Below are positions 1 through 7,645 of a DNA stretch of 64,000 nucleotides, in pieces (within the stretch, counting starts at the first letter, position 1; every line of letters begins with the position of its first letter). Both the position numbers and the translations under genes were made by a program. Origin of the DNA: Polynucleobacter sp. Tro8-14-1 (GTDB taxonomy: Bacteria > Pseudomonadota > Gammaproteobacteria > Burkholderiales > Burkholderiaceae); the NCBI RefSeq assembly GCF_018881655.1, contig NZ_JACVPX010000007.1, positions 1 through 64,000 of the forward strand. The letters run 5' to 3'. The notes under the pieces are model-generated. The model saw only the letters and a list, made by a program, of their open reading frames with translations, did no database searches and was not told the origin of the DNA.

Positions 1-123
1 AGAGAAGATATTTTTGATTACATCGAAATGTTTTACAACCCGGTTAGACGCCATAGTTACAACAATGGACTTTCTCCGGTAAGATTTGAAGAGCAGTACC
101 AAGCGAGGTTGGGAAGTGTCTAA
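1..123 (+). mobile_element. 3' end of IS3-family transposase (OrfB), cut by the window edge
   Basis: The open frame running in from the left edge encodes about 40 residues ending at a TAA. It carries the typical C-terminal tail of IS3-group OrfB integrases: FDYIEMFYNP, then RRHSYNNGLSP, then a final FEEQY stretch. In that family this tail lies downstream of the last catalytic Glu, so the active site is outside the window. No terminal inverted repeat could be recognised after the stop. The copy is adjacent to a cluster of accessory genes, which fits a mobile or rearranged region. Whether the whole element is intact cannot be seen. Confidence 0.85.
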
Positions 124-152
124 GATAGTGGTAGCGATTCAGAGCTGTTTTT

Positions 153-326
153 TTAATTGTCCAGCTTTAGATCTGAGTAAAGTTTTTTTAAATATGCAGA
201 GTCAATCAAAGCCACCTCTTTAGCGGCCTCAATGTCTCCACAACCAGCAGAACCTCGTAATTTAATTGAGCCTGATTCAATACCAGCTTTGATTAGACCA
301 ATTGATTCATTGGAGTTAAGCGCCAT
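153..326 (-). CDS. Small hypothetical protein (57 aa)
   Basis: This frame could be read from an ATG further upstream (77 codons). The ATG at 326 is preferred because AGAGG sits about 8 bases before it on the minus strand. The 57-residue product starts MALNSNESIG and contains a GSAGCGDIEAAKE segment. It has no signal peptide or membrane helix and is not recognised. It lies between the transposase remnant and hipBA and points towards the transposase. A real short gene is plausible because the start is well placed, but no family supports it. Confidence 0.45.
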   Translation of the reverse strand: MALNSNESIGLIKAGIESGSIKLRGSAGCGDIEAAKEVALIDSAYLKKLYSDLKLDN

Positions 327-425
327 GGTAGACCTCTTTATTTTGGTTTGGTGAGCTTGAACCCTAGCATGTTTGAGTGACTGCATGAGTAAACATGGGC
401 GGCTAATTTGGAAAATTTATTATAA

Positions 426-541
426 CGATGCTTAAGCATCGATAATTTATATATCAGCTATATTTCTAAGTATATCGATGCATATGCATCTTTTATTAAT
501 ATTAGATGTGAAATTATGAGATAATCGATGACATAACATCG
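426..541. promoter_or_regulatory. Three HipB-type operators at 50-bp spacing upstream of hipBA
   Basis: Three dyads share the core CGATG-N6-CATCG. The first, 426-441, is perfect. The second, 476-490, has the last base changed. The third, 526-541, lies inside a larger 28-bp imperfect dyad (520-547) with GATAA/TTATC outer arms. The cores start at 426, 476 and 526, exactly 50 bp apart. They fill the AT-rich leader of hipB, and the last ends 17 bp before its GTG start. Autorepression by the HipB-HipA complex at repeated dyads is known for the family; the assignment here is inferred. Confidence 0.8.
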
Positions 542-558
542 TTTATCAGGGAATCTCA

Positions 559-870
559 GTGAAAATCAAGATTACCAAACCTCAGGATCTAGGATTGTTG
601 ATTAGGGCAACTCGTAAGCATCAAAAGTTGCGCTTGGATGATGTTGCTGGGAGTGCTGGATTGGGGCCTGTTTTTGTGCGTGAGGTAGAGCGGGGCAAGG
701 AAACCGTTCAATTTGGCCGCGTAATTAAGCTCTTGCAAGAACTTGGCATTGAACTTAGTGCAGATGTAGCGGATGACATATTGGCCAATTTTGAAAAATT
801 GCAGGCGGAAGGTGTTAAGCCACTGCCGCCCAAGCGTCGGTTTTCTGTGCCAAAGGCGGGTTCAGTATGA
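559..870 (+). CDS. hipB: HipB-like antitoxin, XRE-family helix-turn-helix regulator
   Basis: The 103-residue product has an XRE-type helix-turn-helix at about residues 8-60, visible as LGLLIRATRKHQ, LDDVAGSAGLG and FVREVERGKE. It is the usual length and layout of antitoxins partnered with HipA kinases. The start is GTG at 559 with AGGGA about 6 bases upstream. The stop overlaps the hipA start by four bases (ATGA), so the two are translationally coupled. It should neutralise HipA and repress its own promoter through the three dyads upstream. The C-terminal tail (residues 85-103) is basic and proline-rich. Confidence 0.9.
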   Translation: MKIKITKPQDLGLLIRATRKHQKLRLDDVAGSAGLGPVFVREVERGKETVQFGRVIKLLQELGIELSADVADDILANFEKLQAEGVKPLPPKRRFSVPKAGSV

Positions 871-2192
871 GCGCGCGCGTACTGGATATATTTATTAATG
901 ACCAGAGGGTTGGGCAACTTGCTGAGCAAAATAATCTTTGGAGTTTTGAATATGAACAAGACTGGATAAATTCGCCTGAGACATTTGATTTATCTCCAGC
1001 TTTATCAAGGACGCGGTTGTTGCATCAGGATGGCGCTACCAATAGACCAGTGCAGTGGTATTTTGATAACCTGCTTCCCGAAGAAAATATGCGAACCATT
1101 TTGGCTCGCGAGGCGAAACTGCCAAGCGAAGATGCTTTTGGACTACTGGCGTATTTTGGATGTGAGTCGGCTGGCTCACTAGTTTTAACGATGCCAGGGG
1201 AATTGACGTCGCAAGAACAAGGGTTAGTCCCATTAAGTTTTCCAGAGCTAAGTGATCGCATCACTAATTTGCCGCATGCATCTATCTCACAAAATTCCCC
1301 AAAGAAAATGTCCTTGGCGGGGGCGCAGCATAAGCTCTTGGTTGTGCTTCAGGGCGAGGCATTGTTTGAGCCTTTAGCGAGAACGCCTTCAACACATATC
1401 TTAAAACCTAATCACCAAGATCCGGCTTACTCAGCATCCGTGATGAATGAGTATTTCACGATGAAATTAGCGCGGGCTCTTGGGTTAGATGTGCCTAATG
1501 TGTATCGTCTTTATGTTCCGCAGCCAGTTTATGTAATTGATCGCTTTGATCGTGTTATCTCGCCGTCAATTCAAACGAAGCGATTACATATTATTGATAG
1601 CTGTCAGTTGCTAAACAAATCACGTGAATTTAAATACTATGGTGCCAATTTAAATGCTCTTGCCCAGGCGATTAACCAATGTCGAAACAAGGCCGTTGCT
1701 CGATTGGCCATCTATCGTTGGTTGGTGTTTAATTTGTTGGTGGGCAATGGAGATAATCATTTAAAGAACCTATCGTTCTTGGTGGATGCATCGGGCATTA
1801 ATATTGCCAAAGCGTACGATCTTCTATCAACAGCAGTCTATGACACGCGTACTTTTGCTAATGAAAAAGCGACTTGGCCAAATACAGCGCTAGCTTTACA
1901 AATTGGTAATGCGAAAACTTTCTCTGCGGTTACGCGGGAAGACGTTTTGGGTGCTGGAATAGCTTTGGGTTTGAGTAGGCAAACCGCTGAGCGAGAGCTT
2001 AATCGCCAGCTCGAGTTGTTGCTTCCGGCGGCAGATGAACTGATTGAGGAAATTGAAAGTTCATTTAATAGGTTTGACCTGGAACACCCTAATGAGCCGT
2101 GGGTAGCAACGACGCTTGCAAGTGAGCGTCAGGTGTTAAGGGCGATTCGTCACGCGATATTGGCTGAAATGTTCAAGCGGTTGATGGTCTAA
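867..2192 (+). CDS. hipA: HipA-family Ser/Thr kinase toxin
   Basis: The 441-residue length matches E. coli HipA (440). The order is an N-terminal HipA subdomain (about 1-110) then a PI3/4-kinase-like catalytic core. Visible motifs are MSLAGAQHK, where Ser149 aligns with the autophosphorylated Ser150 loop of E. coli HipA; the ATP-binding HILKPN with Lys180; the catalytic loop GNGDNHLKNLSFL with Asp296; and the metal-binding AYDLLST with Asp318. All key residues are present, so an active kinase is expected. HipA toxins of this family inactivate glutamyl- or other tRNA synthetases and cause growth arrest; the target here is unknown. It is expressed with hipB. Confidence 0.93.
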   Translation: MSARVLDIFINDQRVGQLAEQNNLWSFEYEQDWINSPETFDLSPALSRTRLLHQDGATNRPVQWYFDNLLPEENMRTILAREAKLPSEDAFGLLAYFGCESAGSLVLTMPGELTSQEQGLVPLSFPELSDRITNLPHASISQNSPKKMSLAGAQHKLLVVLQGEALFEPLARTPSTHILKPNHQDPAYSASVMNEYFTMKLARALGLDVPNVYRLYVPQPVYVIDRFDRVISPSIQTKRLHIIDSCQLLNKSREFKYYGANLNALAQAINQCRNKAVARLAIYRWLVFNLLVGNGDNHLKNLSFLVDASGINIAKAYDLLSTAVYDTRTFANEKATWPNTALALQIGNAKTFSAVTREDVLGAGIALGLSRQTAERELNRQLELLLPAADELIEEIESSFNRFDLEHPNEPWVATTLASERQVLRAIRHAILAEMFKRLMV

Positions 2193-2320
2193 AGGGCGAG
2201 AAGTTTGGCGTCAATTGATAACAATGTGAAGCTATCATTGAAGGGAATTGAGTTAAGCTGGCGAATCAATCGTTGAAAGACTTTAATAAGCGTATAAATT
2301 AAACCAATGACTATGTAACC

Positions 2321-3121
2321 ATGGTTTATATACCTTGTTTCGATTCAAGTCAATTAGAGGCAACATGTAAAGTTTTAGCTGATACTAGCAATGGACTCAG
2401 GGGTGAAGAAATTCGTCACATTCTTGCTGAGATTAAGGTAGCAGATCCTGATTCGAGTCTAACCAAATGGAAGCGTCTATTTAATGCTCTAGCTTATGTG
2501 CAAAATAAGCACCAAGTTGGGAATCACCTTATATTATTTATTAACCGTGCCATGGCGCCAGCGCGTTATATTTCAACACCAGAACTATTTGAATGGCGAC
2601 GAGATGGGTTAAATGTAGCATTAACATTTGCTGGATATGCAGTTAGAGATGATGGTAGGGTTGTTCATACAAGCCGTGAAACCACTCTATCTGGAGCGCG
2701 TGCGCGTGCTAACCGATTGCAATCACTTTTAGAGTCACGTGGCACACACCAGGAGGTGTATAAGTATTGTCGGTCTGAGTTATTGGAGGAGAATTATTTC
2801 CACGCCGTACTTGAGGCTGTTAAGGGTATTGCAGAGCGAATTCGTCAGTTATCTGGCTTAAAGACTGATGGCGCTGAGTTGGTGAATCAAGCTTTTTCTA
2901 CCAGAGCGCCTATTCTTGCATTTAACTCACTTCGATCCGAAATTGACATAAGTGAACAGAAGGGGATTGCGCATTTACTGATTGGCGTCTTGTCTGCGAT
3001 CCGCAACCCGATTGCACATGCACCTAAAATCGTGTGGGCAATGCCAGAGCAGGATGCAATTGATATCTTTTCCGTATTGTCATTTGTGCATCGCAAACTT
3101 GACAATGCAGAAAAACGATGA
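2321..3121 (+). CDS. TIGR02391/Ymh-like HEPN-domain protein
   Basis: The 266-residue protein resembles the TIGR02391 (Hypoth_Ymh) family. Its C-terminal half has HAVLEAVKGI at 161-170, a long helical stretch and RNPIAH at 228-233, an R-x4-H motif of the kind used by HEPN ribonucleases and toxins. The N-terminal half (1-110) is helical and unassigned. No signal peptide or membrane helix is seen. It begins 128 bases after hipA and ends 36 bases before a cyclase-fold gene on the same strand. Ymh-type proteins are often found in defence islands and phage-exclusion loci; an RNase role here is inferred from the motif only. Confidence 0.75.
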   Translation: MVYIPCFDSSQLEATCKVLADTSNGLRGEEIRHILAEIKVADPDSSLTKWKRLFNALAYVQNKHQVGNHLILFINRAMAPARYISTPELFEWRRDGLNVALTFAGYAVRDDGRVVHTSRETTLSGARARANRLQSLLESRGTHQEVYKYCRSELLEENYFHAVLEAVKGIAERIRQLSGLKTDGAELVNQAFSTRAPILAFNSLRSEIDISEQKGIAHLLIGVLSAIRNPIAHAPKIVWAMPEQDAIDIFSVLSFVHRKLDNAEKR

Positions 3122-3157
3122 ATTTTATACGTCATCAACCTTCTAGAATTTGGATAT

Positions 3158-3958
3158 ATGACTTCGATAAATAATTCTCAGCAAGGTAGATATTTGTTAT
3201 TTTTGGATATTCTTGGTTTTAGTGATCTGGTTGAATCTAAAGGAGTCAGTGAAATATATGCAGTTATCGATAATGCGCTGAAAACCTTCGGACGATGGGA
3301 GGAGCTCAATGGCTCATTTAAGACCATTTATTTTTCTGACACTTTTATTTTTTATCAGGAGTCCAAGGGCTACGGTAAGTGGGCGTTTCTTGATATCTAC
3401 GCTATCGGTGGCATGGTATTGTCCGCCCTATTGGCGGCGCATATTCCTGCGCGCGGAGCAATTTCATTTGGTGAGTTTGAGGTTCAATTTGACTCAACAG
3501 GCCGCCATCAAGTGTATTTCGGAAAGGCTTTAGTTGAAGCATACAAGGCTGAGCAGCTTGAGAAGTGGATTGGAATCACCATTCTTCCCTCTGCATGGAA
3601 GCCCTACGAAGAACAATCACCAGGGATTGTTGATGTGTTCGCTAAAGAGGGGGTTTGGCTGATGCGAGAGGACGGCATCCTTCTTCTCAATCCGTTTATA
3701 AAGTTACGGAGTTGGTATGTCCCCGCCATGATTGGTGAAGTTGATAGACCGTATTCTAAGTGGGATGCGCCAGAGTTTCCGAATGACATACTTGGTTTCA
3801 AGTTTCTTCGAGATAAGGCTGCGCACTACGCAGCGGAAAATAATTTCACCAGTCCAGTGGCAATCAAGTACTACACCACAATTTTTTTTCTTAAAGACAT
3901 TCTTGGTAGGGATCTATATGAGTGGGGTGAGCGGGCAGCATTGCCTATTAATTTTTAG
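3158..3958 (+). CDS. Nucleotide-cyclase-fold protein, probably degenerate class III type
   Basis: The 266-residue protein follows the motif order of class III nucleotide cyclases. LFLDILGF gives a first metal-type Asp17. IYFSDTFIFY gives a second, Asp61. Then come ARGAISFGEF at 98-107 and FGKALVEAYKAEQ at 121-133. In true cyclases the last motif carries the catalytic Asn and Arg (N-x-AAR); here it reads E-A-Y-K, so activity may be lost or altered. The C-terminal half is unassigned. No membrane helix is evident. It sits between the HEPN gene (36-bp gap) and the Lit-like peptidase (94-bp gap). It could be a signal-making enzyme, a nucleotide sensor, or a fold relative with another role. Confidence 0.6.
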   Translation: MTSINNSQQGRYLLFLDILGFSDLVESKGVSEIYAVIDNALKTFGRWEELNGSFKTIYFSDTFIFYQESKGYGKWAFLDIYAIGGMVLSALLAAHIPARGAISFGEFEVQFDSTGRHQVYFGKALVEAYKAEQLEKWIGITILPSAWKPYEEQSPGIVDVFAKEGVWLMREDGILLLNPFIKLRSWYVPAMIGEVDRPYSKWDAPEFPNDILGFKFLRDKAAHYAAENNFTSPVAIKYYTTIFFLKDILGRDLYEWGERAALPINF

Positions 3959-4052
3959 ATCCTCTATTTCCTTGCTGTTTGAGCCCCCAAAAAATTGATG
4001 CATACTTCTATAACGATTTCTGAATGAACGGCTAAAAACGCAGGGTTAGTAA

Positions 4053-4952
4053 ATGAGATCCCCTATTTGCTTATTGGAGTTCCAAATTGCAGGCGCACTG
4101 TTTAATGTGGCACCAGAAAAGGAAATCCAGTGTATTCAACATCGCGATGACTATCAGTTTGATCTTGTTTTTGTGGATGAGAAGAAGTTTGGGATTCGCG
4201 TAAGATTTAATGAGGATGATGCACATCCTGAAATTGTGCTACCAATTTCCTCGCTGGAGTATTTATGGGCATTTTCTCATTACTGCTGGGTCCTTACGCA
4301 GGAATATGCTGCATCCCAAAGGGGTGGGTCGGAAAATTTTAATTGCCTGGGGAATGAGCGCTTAAAAACATCCTCTAAATTATTGCAATGGGCGAGGAGA
4401 AATCTTTTTGACTCAGGGATTGAGCGGTGGCCGGAGTTGGGTCCTCGCCCAATGCAAGATGCATGTTGTTTTGACGATTCCCAAGTCGCGACTGAGTTGT
4501 TTCTTGTTGCGCTTGGTTGGATCATGCATCATGAGATTGCTCATGTGGTTCTGCGCCACCCGCTGATTCGGACCTCATTCTTGGAGCAAGAGGAACGTGA
4601 GGCTGATCAATTTGCTACTGAATGGCTGCTGGATGGATTGAAGAAAAATGATTCAAGATTTAGAAAGCGCGCTCTTGGCGTAGCAACTGCGGTGCTAGCA
4701 ATTCAAAGTCTAGAAGTTGATTCAACGGCTTGTTTAAGAAATACCCATCCTGATGCACATGATCGTATTTTTCAAAATATCGAGTTATGTGGATATGCTG
4801 GGGATGAGACTATTGAAGCATTTTGCGTGGTTGTGCTGCAATATTTATTTTGCCAAACAACGATAAAAGTCAATGTAGATGGCAATTCATTTTCGGAAAT
4901 TTTAAGCGATCTTTTGTTTGATATTTCCCGAGCAAAGAATGCGCCCAATTAA
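4053..4952 (+). CDS. Lit/U49-like phage-exclusion metallopeptidase
   Basis: The 299-residue protein has a zincin motif, HEIAH at residues 160-164, followed by EREADQFATEWLL, where the third metal ligand would be expected. E. coli Lit, the protease that cleaves EF-Tu during T4 infection, is nearly the same length, and from memory has its HEXXH at the same residue numbers. The start ATG has AGGG about 7 bases upstream. There is no signal peptide, so it is cytoplasmic, as Lit is. It is the last gene of a same-strand run with the HEPN and cyclase-like genes. Similarity outside the catalytic region could not be tested. An ImmA/IrrE-type peptidase is the alternative. Confidence 0.7.
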   Translation: MRSPICLLEFQIAGALFNVAPEKEIQCIQHRDDYQFDLVFVDEKKFGIRVRFNEDDAHPEIVLPISSLEYLWAFSHYCWVLTQEYAASQRGGSENFNCLGNERLKTSSKLLQWARRNLFDSGIERWPELGPRPMQDACCFDDSQVATELFLVALGWIMHHEIAHVVLRHPLIRTSFLEQEEREADQFATEWLLDGLKKNDSRFRKRALGVATAVLAIQSLEVDSTACLRNTHPDAHDRIFQNIELCGYAGDETIEAFCVVVLQYLFCQTTIKVNVDGNSFSEILSDLLFDISRAKNAPN

Positions 4953-5289
4953 TGAGTGGAGATGCGATCCCCTTTGCGTTGCGCTCATCTGAATTCTTTT
5001 GCCTGAGGGGTACTTATAATATTCTGGGAAATTGTTACGTCTGATACAAAAGAGGTTGGATTCTAAATGGATACCCTAGTTCATGTGTAGTTTAAAAGGG
5101 GATCTCAAGAAAATACTTGGTTATACGATAGAAGACTGAGCTCTACCGCTAAATTAAGGCGAATTAAATCAACTTTCGCAAAAATGGCTTTTGATTAAAA
5201 AGGGTATGGGGGTGGCGCAAACTTACGATGGGTATCTCCAATGAAATTATCGGAATAATTTCCCATGCAAGATCCTTCATAGGCCCATC
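4953..5289. other. Intergenic stretch, no gene recognised
   Basis: This 337-base stretch separates the Lit-like gene from a minus-strand membrane protein gene. It contains stops in all frames and no start with a good ribosome site. No tRNA fold or clear terminator was recognised. It may hold decayed sequence from earlier insertions. Confidence 0.5.
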
Positions 5290-6072
5290 TTATAGTCTAG
5301 CTGAGCCAAATTGTGGGGCTACATCATTGCGCCAATCCTCGGCGCTTAAGCAGATCTTTTTATCATCAGGTAACTTTTGATTAGAAAGTTCAACGATTTT
5401 TTCAATCAGATCGGTATGTTGATTTATCAACTCAGAAATATTATTCCCTGAAAGCAAATTGTATTGTCTATTGAAGTTTTGTTGTCTATCTATGGGTGGG
5501 ACGGCTCGAGCTTGAGATAGAGGGCCAAGCAAGCTCGATGCCATTAATGATTCTAGTAACTCTACAGTCTCTGAATCAAGAAAGGCTGCATATTTTTCAA
5601 TGGTGAGCGATAGCGAGGATTTAAATTGCTCGACCTCATTATGAAGATAATTAAACCAATCAATTGGTTGAATATTTAAAATGGGTGCTGGTTTAGAAAA
5701 ATCAAAGAAAGTCAACTCGGCTATATAGTTTGGCCCAAATAAGTCCCTTAAAGTTAGGGGTGGGTTTGCGGGTGGAGACAATAGTGCGCCCTTGTACATC
5801 CCAAGTAACATGGATATATGTTTTCGCAGTGGCAGGCGTAACTGAGAAATGGCAATATTTGTAATGCGCTCGCTCTCATTCAATTCATTGCGTTTAAATA
5901 CGCTATCAATAAGCCATACAGTCAATAGGATGCCCAGTACCTCAGTTCCAACGTTTAGTGAGATGTCTTTCAACCACTCCGGCCCATTAAAGTTGAGTGA
6001 ATAAACATAGAGTCCGATTAAGATCAGCAAAACTATCCCAAGAGCCCAGATCGAAGTGCGTAATAGTTGCAT
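5290..6072 (-). CDS. Hypothetical membrane protein with two N-terminal helices
   Basis: The 260-residue product has two hydrophobic helices near the N-terminus (about residues 7-27 and 41-59) separated by a short segment containing NGPEWLKD. A long, mostly soluble and helical C-terminal domain of about 200 residues follows. No catalytic motif was recognised. The layout of two helices plus a cytoplasmic domain recurs among defence effectors and sensors but is not diagnostic. The gene is monocistronic as far as can be seen, on the strand opposite to the HEPN-cyclase-Lit run. Its place in the island suggests accessory origin. Confidence 0.6.
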   Translation of the reverse strand: MQLLRTSIWALGIVLLILIGLYVYSLNFNGPEWLKDISLNVGTEVLGILLTVWLIDSVFKRNELNESERITNIAISQLRLPLRKHISMLLGMYKGALLSPPANPPLTLRDLFGPNYIAELTFFDFSKPAPILNIQPIDWFNYLHNEVEQFKSSLSLTIEKYAAFLDSETVELLESLMASSLLGPLSQARAVPPIDRQQNFNRQYNLLSGNNISELINQHTDLIEKIVELSNQKLPDDKKICLSAEDWRNDVAPQFGSARL

Positions 6073-6151
6073 AGGTATGCCTTTTAAATTCTTAGCAGAA
6101 TAATCATTCGCCTACATTTTTTCTTAACCTAGGCAATGAGCCTAAGTGCTG

Positions 6152-6442
6152 TTAAGTGTTGTTAATTGGGCCCTGCAACTCATAGCTAGTACTACGGCCC
6201 CCAGCATCCGATTTCACTAAAGCACCACGTTCTACTAAATCAGTGATATCTCGTAATGCAGTATCCGGTGAGCACTTGGCAATCAGAGCCCATTTGCTGC
6301 TAGTAAGCTTCCCATCAAACCCATCCAGTAGCTTATTAAGTAACTTGATTTGCCTGTGCTGGGACGTCGCCTCCAGGATATTGCATTGTCTAAAACAAGA
6401 AGGCATGAGAGTTAATCCAACTAGTGAAATTATTCTCCGCAT
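6152..6442 (-). pseudogene. Remnant of a Fic-family protein (C-terminal winged helix only)
   Basis: About 60 residues of this frame match the C-terminal winged helix of large Fic-domain proteins: KLLNKLLDGFDGKLTSSKWA, then CSPDTALRDITDLVERGALV, then GGRSTSYEL. The Fic catalytic core, with its HPFxxGNGR motif, is missing: the frame has only about 25 unrelated residues before the match, and nothing Fic-like precedes it. The gene therefore seems to be the tail of a deleted AMP-transferase gene. It may still be read as a 96-residue protein with a DNA-binding-like fold, but no good ribosome site was seen. Confidence 0.6.
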
Positions 6443-6488
6443 ATATTGCGGAGAAACGGCAGTTAATCACCGCATTGCTAAGCGCTGA

Positions 6489-6833
6489 TGGGGCACTGTT
6501 GGCGGTGAGTGCATTATAAAAAACGGATAACATCATTTCTCGGCATTAACAGTGACAATGTTAACGTGCAAATTCAATGTTAAAAGTTTCCATGCTGAGC
6601 TTTAATAATGTGTGTCCACACCATGTTTGATTGAGTTCATAAAGCCTTTCAAAAAGCAAAGAGAGCGTGTCCACACTCTCTTTAAAAATTGACGCGATCT
6701 CAATTGACTTCTGAATTCAGAAAATATATTCAAAAATTTTCGATTTTTTTAAAATGCAAAAATGATTATTGAAGTCCATTTTTTGTTCTGAAATCGCAAA
6801 ATGGACCCAAATCATTTCTCGACTCTGGGCGCT
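6489..6833. other. Intergenic stretch with a hairpin and a repeated decamer
   Basis: No gene is seen in this AT-rich stretch. The decamer GTGTCCACAC occurs twice, at 6612-6621 and 6667-6676. The second copy forms the top of a hairpin spanning 6658-6683 with outer arms AAAGAGA and TCTCTTT, followed by only three T, so it is a weak terminator at best. The function is unknown. Confidence 0.45.
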
Positions 6834-7535
6834 CTAAAGCAAATTCTCGGAAATATCACTTTGCCATGGCTCTATATGGTATATAGCGTAGAAGGCGATA
6901 AGCCTGCTAACACCATGTATCAAGTATTTCTTGGGGTTGCAGCTAGCCGGCCCTCCCTTGGGAGTAATTCTGAGTTTATTGCCTTTATACAGTGTCTCTA
7001 TATCTATATTTTTTGCAATAGAGAAAACTTGCTCACCAAGAACCTTTTGTTTTTCAACAATATATTGTTGGGCAAATTCAGCTAGTCGCCCTAACTGCTC
7101 AATCCCATTTATATCATAGGCTGTAAGTGAGCTTGTTAAGTATGCCAATCCAGTTACTTCACGGTTGGGGGAGTTTTCGGGGGATAGAGTGGCTCCAATT
7201 ATCATCTCTTCGCAAGCATTTACAGAGTGTGCAATGTGTTTATCTCTAGTATCTTTGTATTGCTGGTGGCAAATTATCGGCTCACCAGGAAGTGACTTGT
7301 AAATGTCGCTTGTTAAAGAGATTCTCTTGCCAGAAGTAAAGCAGCGGATATAGATTACAAGTGCGGCAGTGAATAGTCCTCTCAAGACCACTTCATCCTT
7401 ACTTCCCTCATTTAGCATTGAAGATAAGGCTCTGGTTGATTTGATGACAAATTCTAAATCCTGAAAAATTGATGCGGTCTCTGCTAGCTCAAGTGCTTCT
7501 GGAAATTCGAGCTTAGAAATTGGCATGTTGTGCAT
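6834..7535 (-). CDS. HEPN-like hypothetical protein
   Basis: The 233-residue protein is mostly helical and carries YKDTRDKHIAHS around residues 93-104. This gives R97-x5-H103, within the R-x4-6-H signature of HEPN nucleases and toxins. No membrane segment or signal peptide is present. The ATG at 7535 has AAAGG about 5 bases upstream on the minus strand. The gene closes the accessory island; the next gene inward (7646) is an envelope enzyme. No partner nucleotidyltransferase of the MNT/HEPN type is adjacent. Exact family is unknown, so the HEPN call rests on the motif and helical content. Confidence 0.55.
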   Translation of the reverse strand: MHNMPISKLEFPEALELAETASIFQDLEFVIKSTRALSSMLNEGSKDEVVLRGLFTAALVIYIRCFTSGKRISLTSDIYKSLPGEPIICHQQYKDTRDKHIAHSVNACEEMIIGATLSPENSPNREVTGLAYLTSSLTAYDINGIEQLGRLAEFAQQYIVEKQKVLGEQVFSIAKNIDIETLYKGNKLRITPKGGPASCNPKKYLIHGVSRLIAFYAIYHIEPWQSDISENLL

Positions 7536-7645
7536 AGCCTTTATCCTATTTCAAAAGCATTAAGAGGTCTCTATTCCTGGATCTTTTCATACTAAAAACA
7601 GGGCTTTTAATTGGATATCCATGAGTCAGAATAGACGACATAAAA

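Noticed and set aside
1025..1264. Minus-strand frames inside hipA and other long genes
   Set aside because: They lie opposite strongly conserved coding regions and have no recognised motif or ribosome site.
5100..5160. tRNA-like fragment with GAGCTCTACCGCTAAATTAAGG
   Set aside because: It contains the D-arm-like string of a tRNA gene but has no matching acceptor, anticodon or T-loop arms nearby.
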